A DNA stretch of 64,000 bases, taken from Hydrogenophaga flava NBRC 102514 (GTDB taxonomy: Bacteria; Pseudomonadota; Gammaproteobacteria; Burkholderiales; Burkholderiaceae_C). Both the position numbers and the translations under genes were made by a program. This document shows, piece by piece, positions 1 through 8,993 of this stretch; position 1 is the stretch's first letter, and every line of letters begins with the position of its first letter. The DNA is taken from positions 54,989-118,988 of the forward strand of contig NZ_BCTF01000018.1 of NCBI RefSeq assembly GCF_001571145.1, in the 5' to 3' direction. Under the pieces are notes generated by a model. The model had not been told where the DNA came from. It saw nothing but the letters and a program-made list of their open reading frames with translations, and searched no databases.

Positions 1-752
1 GTGTAGACGAAGGGGGTGAGCGTCGAGGCGCTGGTGCGGGCGAACGCAAGGATGAGCAGGAAGTGACCCACCGTGCCCATCAGCCCGACCAGGCAGAGCA
101 AACCGAAGGTGCGGGCGTCTGGCATGGCCTGCCAGACGAAGGGCAGCACGGCCGATGCCACCAGCGCGCCGACCCAGCCGGTGTAGAAGTGCATGGTCAT
201 CGGGTCCTCGGTGCGCGCCATGCGGCTGGTCAGGATCTGGAATCCGGCGTAGGTCAGCACCATGACCACCGGAAGCAGCGTGGCCCAGCCGATCGTCGCA
301 CTCCCGGGCTGCACCACGAGGAGGGCGCCGACAAAACCGCCGGCGACCAGCGCCCAGCGCAAGGGCGACACACGCTCGCCCAGGAAAGTGGCCGCCAGCA
401 GCGTGACAACCAGGGGTGTGGTCATCACGAAGGCAGTGAATTCTCCCAATGGCATGAACTGCACACTCACGAAAGACAGCGCGCTCACGGCCAGCAGCAG
501 CAGGCCTCGCAGCAACTGAAAGCGTGGATGAGTGGTTCGCCAAAGACCGCTGCCACGCACCGGCAGCATCACAGCGGTGACCGCGACCGCCTGGAACATG
601 TAGCGGAACCAGACCGCGACCAGGACCGAGATGTAGGCGCCGGCCACCTTGACCGCTGTGTCCAGCACCGCGAAGCAGGCCATGGCACTGACCAGGAAGG
701 CCACTCCCACAACCGCTCGACGGCCGTGGGCCACCGGTAGCGTGCTCGTCAC
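1..752 (-). CDS. EamA/DMT-family membrane transporter, 3' end cut by window edge
   Basis: The frame is open from the left window edge to a GTG at 752-750, so at least 250 codons are present and the C-terminus is missing. Translation by hand gives alternating hydrophobic helices typical of ten-helix drug/metabolite transporters, including VGVAFLVSAMACFAVLDT near the N-terminus and later LLAATFLGERVSPLRWALV, the usual EamA repeat with a G-E-R turn. The GTG start overlaps the TGA of the upstream PHP gene (GTGA, 4 bases), so the two are probably translationally coupled. The substrate cannot be told from sequence; relatives export amino acids or metabolites across the inner membrane. Confidence 0.85.
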   Translation of the reverse strand, partial: MTSTLPVAHGRRAVVGVAFLVSAMACFAVLDTAVKVAGAYISVLVAVWFRYMFQAVAVTAVMLPVRGSGLWRTTHPRFQLLRGLLLLAVSALSFVSVQFMPLGEFTAFVMTTPLVVTLLAATFLGERVSPLRWALVAGGFVGALLVVQPGSATIGWATLLPVVMVLTYAGFQILTSRMARTEDPMTMHFYTGWVGALVASAVLPFVWQAMPDARTFGLLCLVGLMGTVGHFLLILAFARTSASTLTPFVY

Positions 753-1603
753 TGGATGCGGGATTCGAGCAGGGACCAGACCGGCGTGACGCCGCCGGGC
801 AGGTCGGGCAGCTTGCCCAGGTCGGTGTGGCTTTCGTCGGGGCTATGGAAGTCGCTGCCGCGCGATGCCAGCAGACCAAACTCGCTGCAAAATTCGGCGT
901 ACTTCACATAGTCGGCCTGGCTGTGAGCCCCGGTGACCACCTCGACGCCACGGCCACCGTGCGCACGGAACTCGTTGAACAGCGCGAATTCTTCGTTGGC
1001 GGTGAATTTGTAGCGGGCCGGATGCGCGATCACCGCCACACCTCCGGCGCCCGTGATCCACTTCACCGCATCACCCAGGTTGGCCCAGCGGTGCGGCACG
1101 AAGCCGGGCTTGCCTTCCGCCAGGTACTTGCGGAACACGGCGTTGGTGTCGGGGCAGTGGCCCGATTCGACGATGTAGCGCGCGAAGTGGCTGCGCGAGA
1201 TCAGGTCGGGGTTGCCGACGTACTTCATCGCACCTTCGAAGGCTCCGGGAATGCCCGCACGTGCCAGCTCCACGCCCATCTGGCGGGCGCGTTCCTCGCG
1301 GCCGCCGCGGGTCTGGCGCAGCCCGTTGACCAGCGCCCTGTCGGTGGGGTCGAAGCCCAGCCCGACGATGTGCACCGTGACATTGGCGAACGTGACCGAG
1401 ATTTCGGCACCGGTGAGGTAGGGCAGGCCCACCTGCCGGGCCGCCGCTGCCGCGCGCTCCTGACCTCCGACCTCGTCGTGGTCGGTCAGCGCCCATAGTT
1501 CGACGCCATTGGTCTTGGCCCGAGGCGCGAGCTCCTCGGGCGTGAGCGTGCCATCCGAGACGACGGAGTGGCAGTGCAGGTCGGCGTTGGTCAAATGGGT
1601 CAC
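749..1603 (-). CDS. PHP-domain phosphoesterase (3',5'-nucleoside bisphosphate phosphatase / RNase AM type)
   Basis: This 284-residue protein carries the PHP metal site: DLHCHS at residues 8-13, LTDHDEVGG near 40, E at TGAEIS near 67, and a C-terminal GSDFHSP. The size and the motif set fit the YciV/TrpH family, whose characterised members dephosphorylate 3',5'-nucleoside bisphosphates and trim 5' ends of RNA. The cytoplasmic enzyme would use a trinuclear metal centre. It starts at ATG 1603 and is followed with a 4-base overlap by the EamA transporter. The specific substrate is inferred from the family. Confidence 0.85.
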   Translation of the reverse strand: MTHLTNADLHCHSVVSDGTLTPEELAPRAKTNGVELWALTDHDEVGGQERAAAAARQVGLPYLTGAEISVTFANVTVHIVGLGFDPTDRALVNGLRQTRGGREERARQMGVELARAGIPGAFEGAMKYVGNPDLISRSHFARYIVESGHCPDTNAVFRKYLAEGKPGFVPHRWANLGDAVKWITGAGGVAVIAHPARYKFTANEEFALFNEFRAHGGRGVEVVTGAHSQADYVKYAEFCSEFGLLASRGSDFHSPDESHTDLGKLPDLPGGVTPVWSLLESRIQ

Positions 1604-1655
1604 CTGTTCATTTTAGTGGCTGCCCCCTGCCCCCGCTGTCGTCGCGGGGATGGCC

Positions 1656-4487
1656 TCAGCCGGTGTTGCGCAGACCGGCTGCGATGCCATTGATCGAGAG
1701 GTGGATGCCGCGGCGCACCTTTTCGTCCTCGTTGTCCAGATCGCCCGAGCGGTGGCGTTGCACCAGTTCGACCTGCAGGTGGTGCAGCGGATCGATGTAC
1801 GGGAAGCGATGGCGCACCGAGCGCTGCAGGGCTTCGTTGTTGGCCAGGCGCTGCTTTTCGCCGGTGATCAGCGTCAGGGCTTCAGCCGTACGGTGCCATT
1901 CGGCCTCGATCGAGTCGAACACCTTCTTGCGCAGCTTCTTGTCCTCGACCAGCTCGGCGTAGCGCGTGGCCAGGGCCAGGTCGCTCTTGGCCATGACCAT
2001 GTCCATGTTGGACAGCAGGGTGCTGAAGAAGGGCCACTGCCTGAACATCTTCTGCAGCAGTTCCTTGCGCTGGGCCTGCCCCTTGGCACCGCCGCCCTTG
2101 AGGAAGGCCTGGACGGCCGAGCCGAAGCCGTACCAGCCGGGCAGCGTCAGGCGGCACTGGCCCCAGCTGAAGCCCCAGGGGATGGCCCGCAGGTCCTCGA
2201 TCTTCTGCGTTGCCTTGCGCGAAGCGGGGCGCGAGCCGATGTTGAGTTCGGCGATCTCGCGGATCGGCGTGGCGGCGAAGAAGTACTCGGGGAAGCGCGG
2301 CGTGTCGTAGACCAGGGCGCGGTAGGCCTTCATGCTGGCGGTGGACAGCTCGGCGGCCGCTTCCAGGAACGCCCTAGGCGCGTTGCGCGTGGGCTGCAGC
2401 AGCGTGGCCTCCAGCGTGGCGGCGACCAGGGTTTCGAGGTTTCGCCGGCCGATCTCGGGGTTGGCGTACTTCGAGCCGATCACCTCGCCCTGTTCGGTCA
2501 GACGGATCTGGCCGCGCACCGTGCCCGGTGGCTGGGCCAGGATGGCCTGGTAGCTCGGGCCGCCGCCACGGCCCACGGTGCCACCGCGGCCGTGGAACAT
2601 GCGCAGACCGATGGTCTTCTCGGCACCCGCGTTGAGGTGGTCGAACAGCTCGACCAGCGCGATTTCGGCGCGGTAGAGCTCCCAGTTGCTGGTGAAGATG
2701 CCGCCGTCCTTGTTGCTGTCCGAGTAGCCGAGCATGATGTCCTGCTCGCCGTAGCCGTCGGCCGCGCCGCGCAACACCATCTCGCGCACGCCGGGCAGGG
2801 CGTAGTAGTCGCGCATGATGGGCGCGGCGTTGCGCAGGTCCTCGATGGTCTCGAACAGCGGCACGACGATCAGCTCGGCCACCGCGTTCTCCGACAGCAG
2901 GCCGTGGACCAATCCCACTTCCTTCTGCAGCAGCAGGACTTCGAGCAGGTCGCTGACCGTTTCGGTGTGGCTGATGATGGCGTGGCGGATCGCCGCGTTG
3001 CCGTAGCGCTGCCGCGCCGCGCGCGCCGTCTCGAAGATGGCCAGCTCGCTCTGCGCGTGGGCCGAGTAGCCGGCGCCCGGCACCCGCAGCGGCCGCGCGT
3101 CGTTGAGCTGTTTCAGCAGCAGCGCGCGTTTGGCGTTTTCGTCGAGGGCGCTGTAGTCCGGCTCGATGCGGGCCGTGGCCAGCAGCTCGGCCACCACCTC
3201 TTCGTGTTTGTCGGAACTTTGGCGAAGGTCCACCGTGGCGAGGTGAAAACCGAACACCTCCACCGCGCGGATCAGCGGACGCAAGCGGCCACGCACCAGA
3301 TGGGCGCCATGGTGGGCCAGCAGCGAGGCTTCGATGGTGCGCAGATCGGCCAGCAGCTCCTCGGGGCCGCTGTAGGGGTCCTGCGGCGCGATGGCGTGCC
3401 GCGCCGCTTCGCCCCCAGTGAGCGCCTGCAGGGTGGCGGCCAGACGGGCGTACATGCCGGTGAGGGCGCGGCGGTAGGGTTCGTCCTGGCGGTGGGCGTT
3501 GCGGTCGGGCGAGCGCTCGGCCAGCGCCTGCATCGCCGGCGAGACCTGCGTGAGGATGGCCGAGACCGAGAGCTCGGCGCCGAGCAGGTGGATCTGGGTC
3601 AGGTGGTGGCGCAGCACCATCTCGCACTGGCTGCGCAGGGCCAGGTCCAGTGTGGGGGCGGTGACGTTGGGGTTGCCGTCGCGGTCGCCGCCGATCCATT
3701 GGCCCATGCGCAGGAAGGGTGCCAGACCTTCGGCCGCGGCGTCGCCCAGGCCCTCCTCGAGGTCGCGGTACAGCCGCGGGATCTCGCTCAGGAACGTGGC
3801 CTGGTAGTAGCTCAGCGCGTTCTCGATCTCGTCGGCCACGGTGAGCTTGGTGTAGCGCAGCAGGCGGGTCTGCCACAGCTGCGTGACGCGGGCGCGCAGC
3901 TGAAGCTCGTTGTCGGCCAGCTCGCGCGGCAGCAGGTGGTCGCGCTCGGCCAGCAGGCGGGCGATGTCGCGCTCGGCGTCCAGGATGCTCTTGCGCTGCA
4001 CCTCGGTGGGGTGGGCGGTGAGCACTGGAGAGATGTGCGCTTCGGCCAGGCTCTGCACGATCTGCGCGGGAGCGATGCCCGCCTTGTGCAGGCGTTGCAG
4101 CGTCATGGCCAGGCTGCCGGGCTGCACATCACCTGCACGCTCGTGAATGGCGCGGCGGCGGATATGGTGGCGGTCTTCGGCCAGGTTGGCCAGGTGGCTG
4201 AAGTAGGTGAAGGCGCGGATCACGCTCACCGTCTGCTGGCCCGAGAGCCCCTTGAGCAGCTTCTTGAGTGTCTTGTCAGCCGACTCGTCGGCGTGCCGGC
4301 GAAACGCCACCGAGAGCTGGCGGACCAGCTCGATCAGCTCGAACATCGCCTTGCCCTCCTGCTCCCGGATCACGTCACCCAGGATGCGGCCCAGCAGGCG
4401 GATGTCTTCGACCAGGGGCAGGTCCTTGTCGGCGCCGGCACGGCTGCGGGATGACGGGGCGGCTTTGCGGGCAGGGGAGGGGCTCAT
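1656..4487 (-). CDS. ppc: Phosphoenolpyruvate carboxylase
   Basis: The 943-residue protein has the family's signature segments: [15 protein letters not shown] around residue 160 (catalytic His), the [14 protein letters not shown] loop near 590 (bicarbonate/PEP site), and the invariant C-terminus ending in RNTG. It carboxylates PEP to oxaloacetate to replenish the TCA cycle. The frame stays open to 4640, but I chose ATG 4487: from there the N-terminus runs into the conserved [21 protein letters not shown] segment about 25 residues in, as in homologues, whereas the upstream codons look non-coding. It is divergent from hemC. The antisense strand is also open for over 900 codons, a GC-skew artefact. 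Confidence 0.97.
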   Translation of the reverse strand: MSPSPARKAAPSSRSRAGADKDLPLVEDIRLLGRILGDVIREQEGKAMFELIELVRQLSVAFRRHADESADKTLKKLLKGLSGQQTVSVIRAFTYFSHLANLAEDRHHIRRRAIHERAGDVQPGSLAMTLQRLHKAGIAPAQIVQSLAEAHISPVLTAHPTEVQRKSILDAERDIARLLAERDHLLPRELADNELQLRARVTQLWQTRLLRYTKLTVADEIENALSYYQATFLSEIPRLYRDLEEGLGDAAAEGLAPFLRMGQWIGGDRDGNPNVTAPTLDLALRSQCEMVLRHHLTQIHLLGAELSVSAILTQVSPAMQALAERSPDRNAHRQDEPYRRALTGMYARLAATLQALTGGEAARHAIAPQDPYSGPEELLADLRTIEASLLAHHGAHLVRGRLRPLIRAVEVFGFHLATVDLRQSSDKHEEVVAELLATARIEPDYSALDENAKRALLLKQLNDARPLRVPGAGYSAHAQSELAIFETARAARQRYGNAAIRHAIISHTETVSDLLEVLLLQKEVGLVHGLLSENAVAELIVVPLFETIEDLRNAAPIMRDYYALPGVREMVLRGAADGYGEQDIMLGYSDSNKDGGIFTSNWELYRAEIALVELFDHLNAGAEKTIGLRMFHGRGGTVGRGGGPSYQAILAQPPGTVRGQIRLTEQGEVIGSKYANPEIGRRNLETLVAATLEATLLQPTRNAPRAFLEAAAELSTASMKAYRALVYDTPRFPEYFFAATPIREIAELNIGSRPASRKATQKIEDLRAIPWGFSWGQCRLTLPGWYGFGSAVQAFLKGGGAKGQAQRKELLQKMFRQWPFFSTLLSNMDMVMAKSDLALATRYAELVEDKKLRKKVFDSIEAEWHRTAEALTLITGEKQRLANNEALQRSVRHRFPYIDPLHHLQVELVQRHRSGDLDNEDEKVRRGIHLSINGIAAGLRNTG

Positions 4488-4627
4488 GCGAGGTGGTGGC
4501 GAGGGGAGGCCGAGAGGTGTTGCTGAAATTTTGGGCAGGGGCATGCTAGCATCCAAAGCTACCTGCGGCGTTACCAACTGGGTACCAAAACGCCGGTCCC
4601 GGCCTGATCTTTTTTTGATATCGCACC

Positions 4628-5590
4628 GTGTCCATTTCAAACCCGTCTGCCCCGCTTGACATCACGATCGCCACGCGGGAGAGCCGACTGGCGCTGTGGC
4701 AGGCCGAGCATGTCAAGGCGCTCTTGCAATCTTTGGGCCACCGCGTGACCCTGCTGGGCATGACGACCCAGGGCGACCAGATCCTGGACCGCAGCCTGTC
4801 CAAGGTGGGTGGCAAGGGCCTGTTCGTGAAAGAGCTGGAGGTGGCGCTGGAAGAGCGGCGGGCCGACATCGCGGTGCATTCGCTCAAGGACGTGCCGATG
4901 GACCTGCCCGGCGGGTTCGCACTGGCCTGTGTGATGGAGCGCGAAGATCCGCGTGATGCGTGGGTGTCCGCCTCCTGTGCCTCGCTGGCCGACCTGCCCA
5001 AGGATGGGGTGGTCGGTACCTCCAGCCTGCGCCGCCTGGTGTTGCTGCGCGAGGCGCTGGATCGTCTGGGCCGGCAGGACGTGCGCATCGAACCGCTGCG
5101 TGGCAACCTCGACACCCGCCTGCGCAAACTCGACGAAGGACAGTACCACGCCATCGTGCTGGCGGCAGCCGGTCTCAAGCGCCTGGGGCTGTCTTCGCGC
5201 ATCCGCAGCATCTTCGACCCCGAACAGTCGCTGCCCGCCGCCGGGCAGGGCGCCCTGGGCATCGAGGTCCGCAGCGACCGCACCGATCTGATGCAGGCCC
5301 TCGCCCCGCTGGTGCACATGCCCACCTGGTTGCGGGTGGCGGCCGAGCGCACCGTTTCCCGCGCCATGGGCGGAAGCTGCTCGATGCCGCTGGCCGCCTA
5401 TGCCCGCTGGGACGCCGAGGCGTCGCAGACCCTGCGCCTGGACGCCGCCTGGGGCGATCCCGAGGGGCGCTTGGCGGTGGTGCGGGTGCAGGAGCAGGCG
5501 CACATCGAGACGCTCGAACAGGCAGAAGCCCTGGGACACCGGGTGGCGCAGGCCCTGCGCGCCGGCGGTGCCCGCGCTGCAGGAGGCTGA
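4628..5590 (+). CDS. hemC: Hydroxymethylbilane synthase (porphobilinogen deaminase)
   Basis: This 320-residue protein begins at a GTG and shows [14 protein letters not shown] (residues 14-27), the HSLKDVP catalytic-site segment (84-90), RGNLDTRL (158-165) and the dipyrromethane-cofactor cysteine Cys251 in GGSCSMPL. It polymerises four porphobilinogens to hydroxymethylbilane in haem/sirohaem synthesis. It is the first gene of hemC-hemD-hemX-hemY; hemD begins 3 bases after its stop. The 140 bases between it and ppc must hold both divergent promoters, but I see no strong consensus boxes. Confidence 0.97.
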   Translation: MSISNPSAPLDITIATRESRLALWQAEHVKALLQSLGHRVTLLGMTTQGDQILDRSLSKVGGKGLFVKELEVALEERRADIAVHSLKDVPMDLPGGFALACVMEREDPRDAWVSASCASLADLPKDGVVGTSSLRRLVLLREALDRLGRQDVRIEPLRGNLDTRLRKLDEGQYHAIVLAAAGLKRLGLSSRIRSIFDPEQSLPAAGQGALGIEVRSDRTDLMQALAPLVHMPTWLRVAAERTVSRAMGGSCSMPLAAYARWDAEASQTLRLDAAWGDPEGRLAVVRVQEQAHIETLEQAEALGHRVAQALRAGGARAAGG

Positions 5591-5593
5591 GCC

Positions 5594-6439
5594 TTGGCAG
5601 GGCACGCCGCTGTGCCTCCCCGCTGGTCCCGGGTGATCGTGACGCGGCCCGCTGCCGAAGCGGGTGCCTGGGTGGCGGCGCTGCAGGCCCAGGGGTGGGA
5701 TGCACACAGCCTGCCGCTGATCGACATCGGCGCGCCGCGCGACCCGCAGGTGCTGGCAAGGCTGCGCGACGCGCAGGCGCACTGGAGCCGATGGGATGCC
5801 CTGATGTTCGTGAGCACCGCGGCGGTGCAGCACTTTTTCGATGGCGTGGCGCCTGCCGGCGGGACGCATCGGACAGGCACCCGCTTCTGGGCGCCAGGTC
5901 CTGGCACGGCGCGAACGCTTTCGCTGGCCCTGCAGCGCCTCGGCCTGGGGCCGGAGCGGATCGACCAGCCGCCGGCCGACGCGCCGCAGTTCGATTCCGA
6001 GCATCTGTGGCCCGTGGTTTCGTCCCAGGCGAAGCCTGGCACCCGCTTGCTGGTGGTGCGGGGCGTGTCCACCTCGGCCGACGGAGCGACCACGGGTGGG
6101 GCTGAGGGCAGTGGGCGCGAATGGCTGATGGAGCAGTGCCGCACACGCGGGGCCGAGGTCGAGGCCTGCGCCGCCTACGAACGGCATGCGCCCCGGTGGG
6201 CCCCGTCTGATCGGGCTTTGGCTGAGCAGGATGCCCTCTGGCTGTTCAGCGGTTCAGAAGCGGTGGCCCATCTGCGGACAGCGATGCCGGCGACCGACTG
6301 GTCCCGTGCCGGGGCCTTGTGCACCCACGAACGCATCGCGGCGGCGGCGCGGGCGGTGGGCTTTGTACACGTGTACACCAGCCGTCCGTCATTGCCCGAT
6401 GTGTTGGTCGCCCTAGAATCGGTGCGGAGCCCTACATGA
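5594..6439 (+). CDS. hemD: Uroporphyrinogen-III synthase
   Basis: The 281-residue product starts with TTG and opens with VIVTRPAAEAGAWVAALQAQGWDAHSLPLIDIG, the family's N-terminal half-domain. The second half has LWLFSGSEAVAHL and a C-terminal ICTHERIAAAAR-like helix (here LCTHERIAAAARAVGF). HemD sequences are highly divergent, so position after hemC is strong supporting evidence. It cyclises hydroxymethylbilane with D-ring inversion. Its TGA overlaps the ATG of hemX (ATGA), which suggests coupled translation. Confidence 0.93.
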   Translation: MAGHAAVPPRWSRVIVTRPAAEAGAWVAALQAQGWDAHSLPLIDIGAPRDPQVLARLRDAQAHWSRWDALMFVSTAAVQHFFDGVAPAGGTHRTGTRFWAPGPGTARTLSLALQRLGLGPERIDQPPADAPQFDSEHLWPVVSSQAKPGTRLLVVRGVSTSADGATTGGAEGSGREWLMEQCRTRGAEVEACAAYERHAPRWAPSDRALAEQDALWLFSGSEAVAHLRTAMPATDWSRAGALCTHERIAAAARAVGFVHVYTSRPSLPDVLVALESVRSPT

Positions 6440-7578
6440 GCAACGACACCCCCGAACCTTCCCCTGCAGTGCCGACCCCGGGTCTGCCCGTGGTAACCAC
6501 CGACCCAGGTTCCCCTGCACCTGCCCGGCGCGGCGGGGTCTGGCTGGGCGCACTGGCGCTGCTGCTGGCGGTGCTCACGCTGATGATGGCCGGCCTGTTG
6601 TGGCAGAAGGTGGATTTCACCCAGAAGGAGCTGGCGCGCCGCACCCAGGTCAGCGAAACCCAGTCGTCGGAAACACGAACGGTGGCGGCGCAGGCCGAGG
6701 CCCAGGTCAAGGAACTGCAGGCGCGCCTGACGGTGGCAGAGGTCCGGCTGTCCGAGGTCAGTCTGCAGCGCTCCCAGCTCGAAGAGCTGATGCTGGCGCT
6801 GTCCCGCTCCCGGGACGACAACCTGGTGCAGGATCTGGAGTCCTCCCTGCGCCTGGCCCAGCAGCAGTCCCAACTCACCGGGAGCGTGCAGCCGCTGCTC
6901 GCGGCCCTGCAGTCGGCCGATGAGCGCATCGCCCGGGCCGCGCAGCCTCGGTTGAACCCGGTCCAGCGTGCCATCGCCCGCGATGTGCAGCGCATTCGCA
7001 GCACCTCGGTGGCCGATGTGCCCTCTCTGGTCCAGCGGCTGGACGAGCTGGTGCAGCGAGTGGACGAGTGGCCAGTGCCCAACGACGTCGGTCCCCGGTC
7101 CCCGGCGGCACGCAAGGCGTCTGGCTCCGGCAACGCGTCGCCTGCGACTGCAAGCCCTGCCGAACCCGCAGCACCCACCGCCGGTGGCTGGGACCGCGCG
7201 GTGCAGACCTGGTCCGGCTTCTGGTCGCGTGTGTGGGAGGAAACCACCCGCAGCGGCCGCGAGCTGGTGCGGGTGAGCCGCATTGACCGTCCCGAAGCGG
7301 TGTTGCTGGCGCCGGAGCAGGCGTTCTTCCTCCGGGAGAACCTCAAGCTGCGGCTGCTCAACGCGCGGCTGGGCCTGCTGGCCCGCCAGATGGACGCTGT
7401 GCAGGACGACCTCAAGACCATTGATGCGGCGCTCGCCCGCCACTTCGACACCACCGCTCCCGACGTGGCTGCCGCACAGGCCGCTGTCACGCAGCTGCGC
7501 GCCGAGCTGGTGCTCACCGAATGGCCCCGGCCCGAAGAGAGCCTGGCGGCGCTCGCGGTGGCCGCGGGAGGACGCTGA
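6436..7578 (+). CDS. hemX: HemX-family membrane protein
   Basis: The 380-residue protein has a Pro-rich cytoplasmic N-terminus, a single membrane helix at about residues 36-56 (GVWLGALALLLAVLTLMMAGLLW), then a long coiled-coil segment rich in Gln, Glu and Ala. The rest, including RVSRIDRPEAVLLAPEQAFFLRENLKLRLLNARLGLL, is the conserved HemX core. The family is often annotated as uroporphyrinogen-III C-methyltransferase by genomic association, but no tetrapyrrole-methylase motif is visible. I would treat it as an accessory or scaffold protein of haem synthesis. I chose ATG 6436, which overlaps the hemD stop. Confidence 0.9.
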   Translation: MSNDTPEPSPAVPTPGLPVVTTDPGSPAPARRGGVWLGALALLLAVLTLMMAGLLWQKVDFTQKELARRTQVSETQSSETRTVAAQAEAQVKELQARLTVAEVRLSEVSLQRSQLEELMLALSRSRDDNLVQDLESSLRLAQQQSQLTGSVQPLLAALQSADERIARAAQPRLNPVQRAIARDVQRIRSTSVADVPSLVQRLDELVQRVDEWPVPNDVGPRSPAARKASGSGNASPATASPAEPAAPTAGGWDRAVQTWSGFWSRVWEETTRSGRELVRVSRIDRPEAVLLAPEQAFFLRENLKLRLLNARLGLLARQMDAVQDDLKTIDAALARHFDTTAPDVAAAQAAVTQLRAELVLTEWPRPEESLAALAVAAGGR

Positions 7579-8891
7579 TGAACGGGCCGCGGCGCCAGCG
7601 GGGTGCAATGCGCAATGTCTTCTGGTTGCTGGGTATGGCCGCTCTGGCGGTGGCCCTGGCACTGCTGACCGGACACAACCAGGCCATGGTGAGCCTGTTC
7701 TGGCCGCCCTACCGGTTCGACGTCTCGTTCAACTTTGTCCTGTTCTGTCTCGTGGCGGGCTTCGTGCTGCTGTACCTGGCCTTGCGGGCATTGAGCATGT
7801 TCCGCGAGCTGCCCCGTCAGGCGCAGCGCTGGCGCAGCCAGCAGATGGAGCGGGCGGCGGTCGGCTCGTTGATGGACGCTTTGTCCAACCAGATCGCGGG
7901 CCGGTTTGTCCGGGCGCAGGCGGCCGGGCTGTCGGCGCTGGAGCAGCTCAACAGCCACCCGGCGGCCCAGTGGCCACGGCGTGGACAACTCCAGCTGCTG
8001 GCCCACCTGCTGGTGGCCGAAGCGGCGCAATCGCTGCAGAACCGCCGCACCCGCGACGAGCACCTGCAGGCGGCCCTGCATCCGAAGCTGGCCAAGGAGT
8101 CGGCCGAGGCCCGCGAAGGTGCCCTGATGCGGGCGGTCCGCTGGGCGGTCGAAGACCGTGACCTTCAGGCGGCCCGCAGCCACCTGGACGAACTTCCCCA
8201 GGGAGCGTCCCGCCGCATCCAGACGCTGCGCCTGAAGCTTCGGGTGGCGCGTCTGGGTGGCGCGACTGCCGAGGCACTGGAAACGGCGCGTCTGCTCGCC
8301 AAGCACCGCGCCTTTTCGCCCGAGGCCTCGCGCAGCATCGTGCGCGGTCTGGCGCTGGATGCGCTGCGCGAGGCGCACGATCTGGCCCAGCTGCAATCTG
8401 TGTGGTCGCGACTGGATGCATCCGAGCGCGCCATGCCCGAGCTGATCCTGGCGGCGGTGGAGCGTGCCCACCGGTTGGTGGCCATGGCGCCCGATGAAGA
8501 CATGGCGGCGCAGGCCCACGAGCTGACCGGCGGCTGGCTGGAACCCGTCTGGCAAGGGTTTGCCGTGCTGGACGAGGGCTTGCAGCACAAGCTGGCGCTG
8601 GCAATGGAGCCCGGGCTGATGCGGCTGGATGCCACAGGGCTGGCACGCCTTGAACAGAGCCAGCGGCAGTGGCCCAACAACGCCTACCTGCAGTACCTCA
8701 CCGGCCAGGCCTGCCGGCAGCGCCAGCTCTGGGGCAAGGCGGCCCAGTTGTTGGGCCAGGCCAGCCACAGCCTGCGCGAACCCGCCCTGCTGCGCCGCAC
8801 GTGGTGTGCACTGGCGCTGCTGGCGGAGGAGCGACAAGACCAGGCGGGTGCCCAGGCCGCTTGGAAGCGGGCGGCGCTGCTGGGCGACTGA
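7578..8891 (+). CDS. hemY: HemY-family membrane/TPR protein
   Basis: The 437-residue protein has two N-terminal membrane helices (about residues 13-31 and 50-73) enclosing the HemY_N signature (ALLTGHNQAMVSLFWPPYRFDVS), followed by helical TPR-like repeats up to the C-terminus. This is the proteobacterial HemY, not the protoporphyrinogen oxidase of the same name; its role in haem synthesis is unresolved. The ATG overlaps the hemX TGA by one base (TGATG). A second ATG at 7608 (MRNVF) is possible. The operon ends at the hairpin at 8937. Confidence 0.92.
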   Translation: MNGPRRQRGAMRNVFWLLGMAALAVALALLTGHNQAMVSLFWPPYRFDVSFNFVLFCLVAGFVLLYLALRALSMFRELPRQAQRWRSQQMERAAVGSLMDALSNQIAGRFVRAQAAGLSALEQLNSHPAAQWPRRGQLQLLAHLLVAEAAQSLQNRRTRDEHLQAALHPKLAKESAEAREGALMRAVRWAVEDRDLQAARSHLDELPQGASRRIQTLRLKLRVARLGGATAEALETARLLAKHRAFSPEASRSIVRGLALDALREAHDLAQLQSVWSRLDASERAMPELILAAVERAHRLVAMAPDEDMAAQAHELTGGWLEPVWQGFAVLDEGLQHKLALAMEPGLMRLDATGLARLEQSQRQWPNNAYLQYLTGQACRQRQLWGKAAQLLGQASHSLREPALLRRTWCALALLAEERQDQAGAQAAWKRAALLGD

Positions 8892-8936
8892 ACTGCTGGC
8901 GGGCTGGTTTGCCTGCTGCCTTGCGGCCACTGACAC

Positions 8937-8972
8937 AAAGAAAAAGCCGACCCAAGGGTCGGCTTTTTCTTT
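8937..8972. terminator. Bidirectional intrinsic terminator between hemY and rne
   Basis: A perfect inverted repeat has 17-base arms, aaagaaaaagccgaccc at 8937-8953 and its complement at 8956-8972. The GC-rich core is flanked by A-runs on the left and T-runs on the right, so it works as a terminator for the convergent hemY (+) and rne (-) transcripts. Confidence 0.95.
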
Positions 8973-8993
8973 GTTGGGAACCTGGGTCCGGAA

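Noticed and set aside
1650..4454. 934-codon open frame antisense to ppc
   Set aside because: The ppc strand encodes all PEP carboxylase motifs. The antisense frame is open only because of the strong GC bias at codon position three; its translation is repetitive in Gln, Arg, Val and Ala with no domain.
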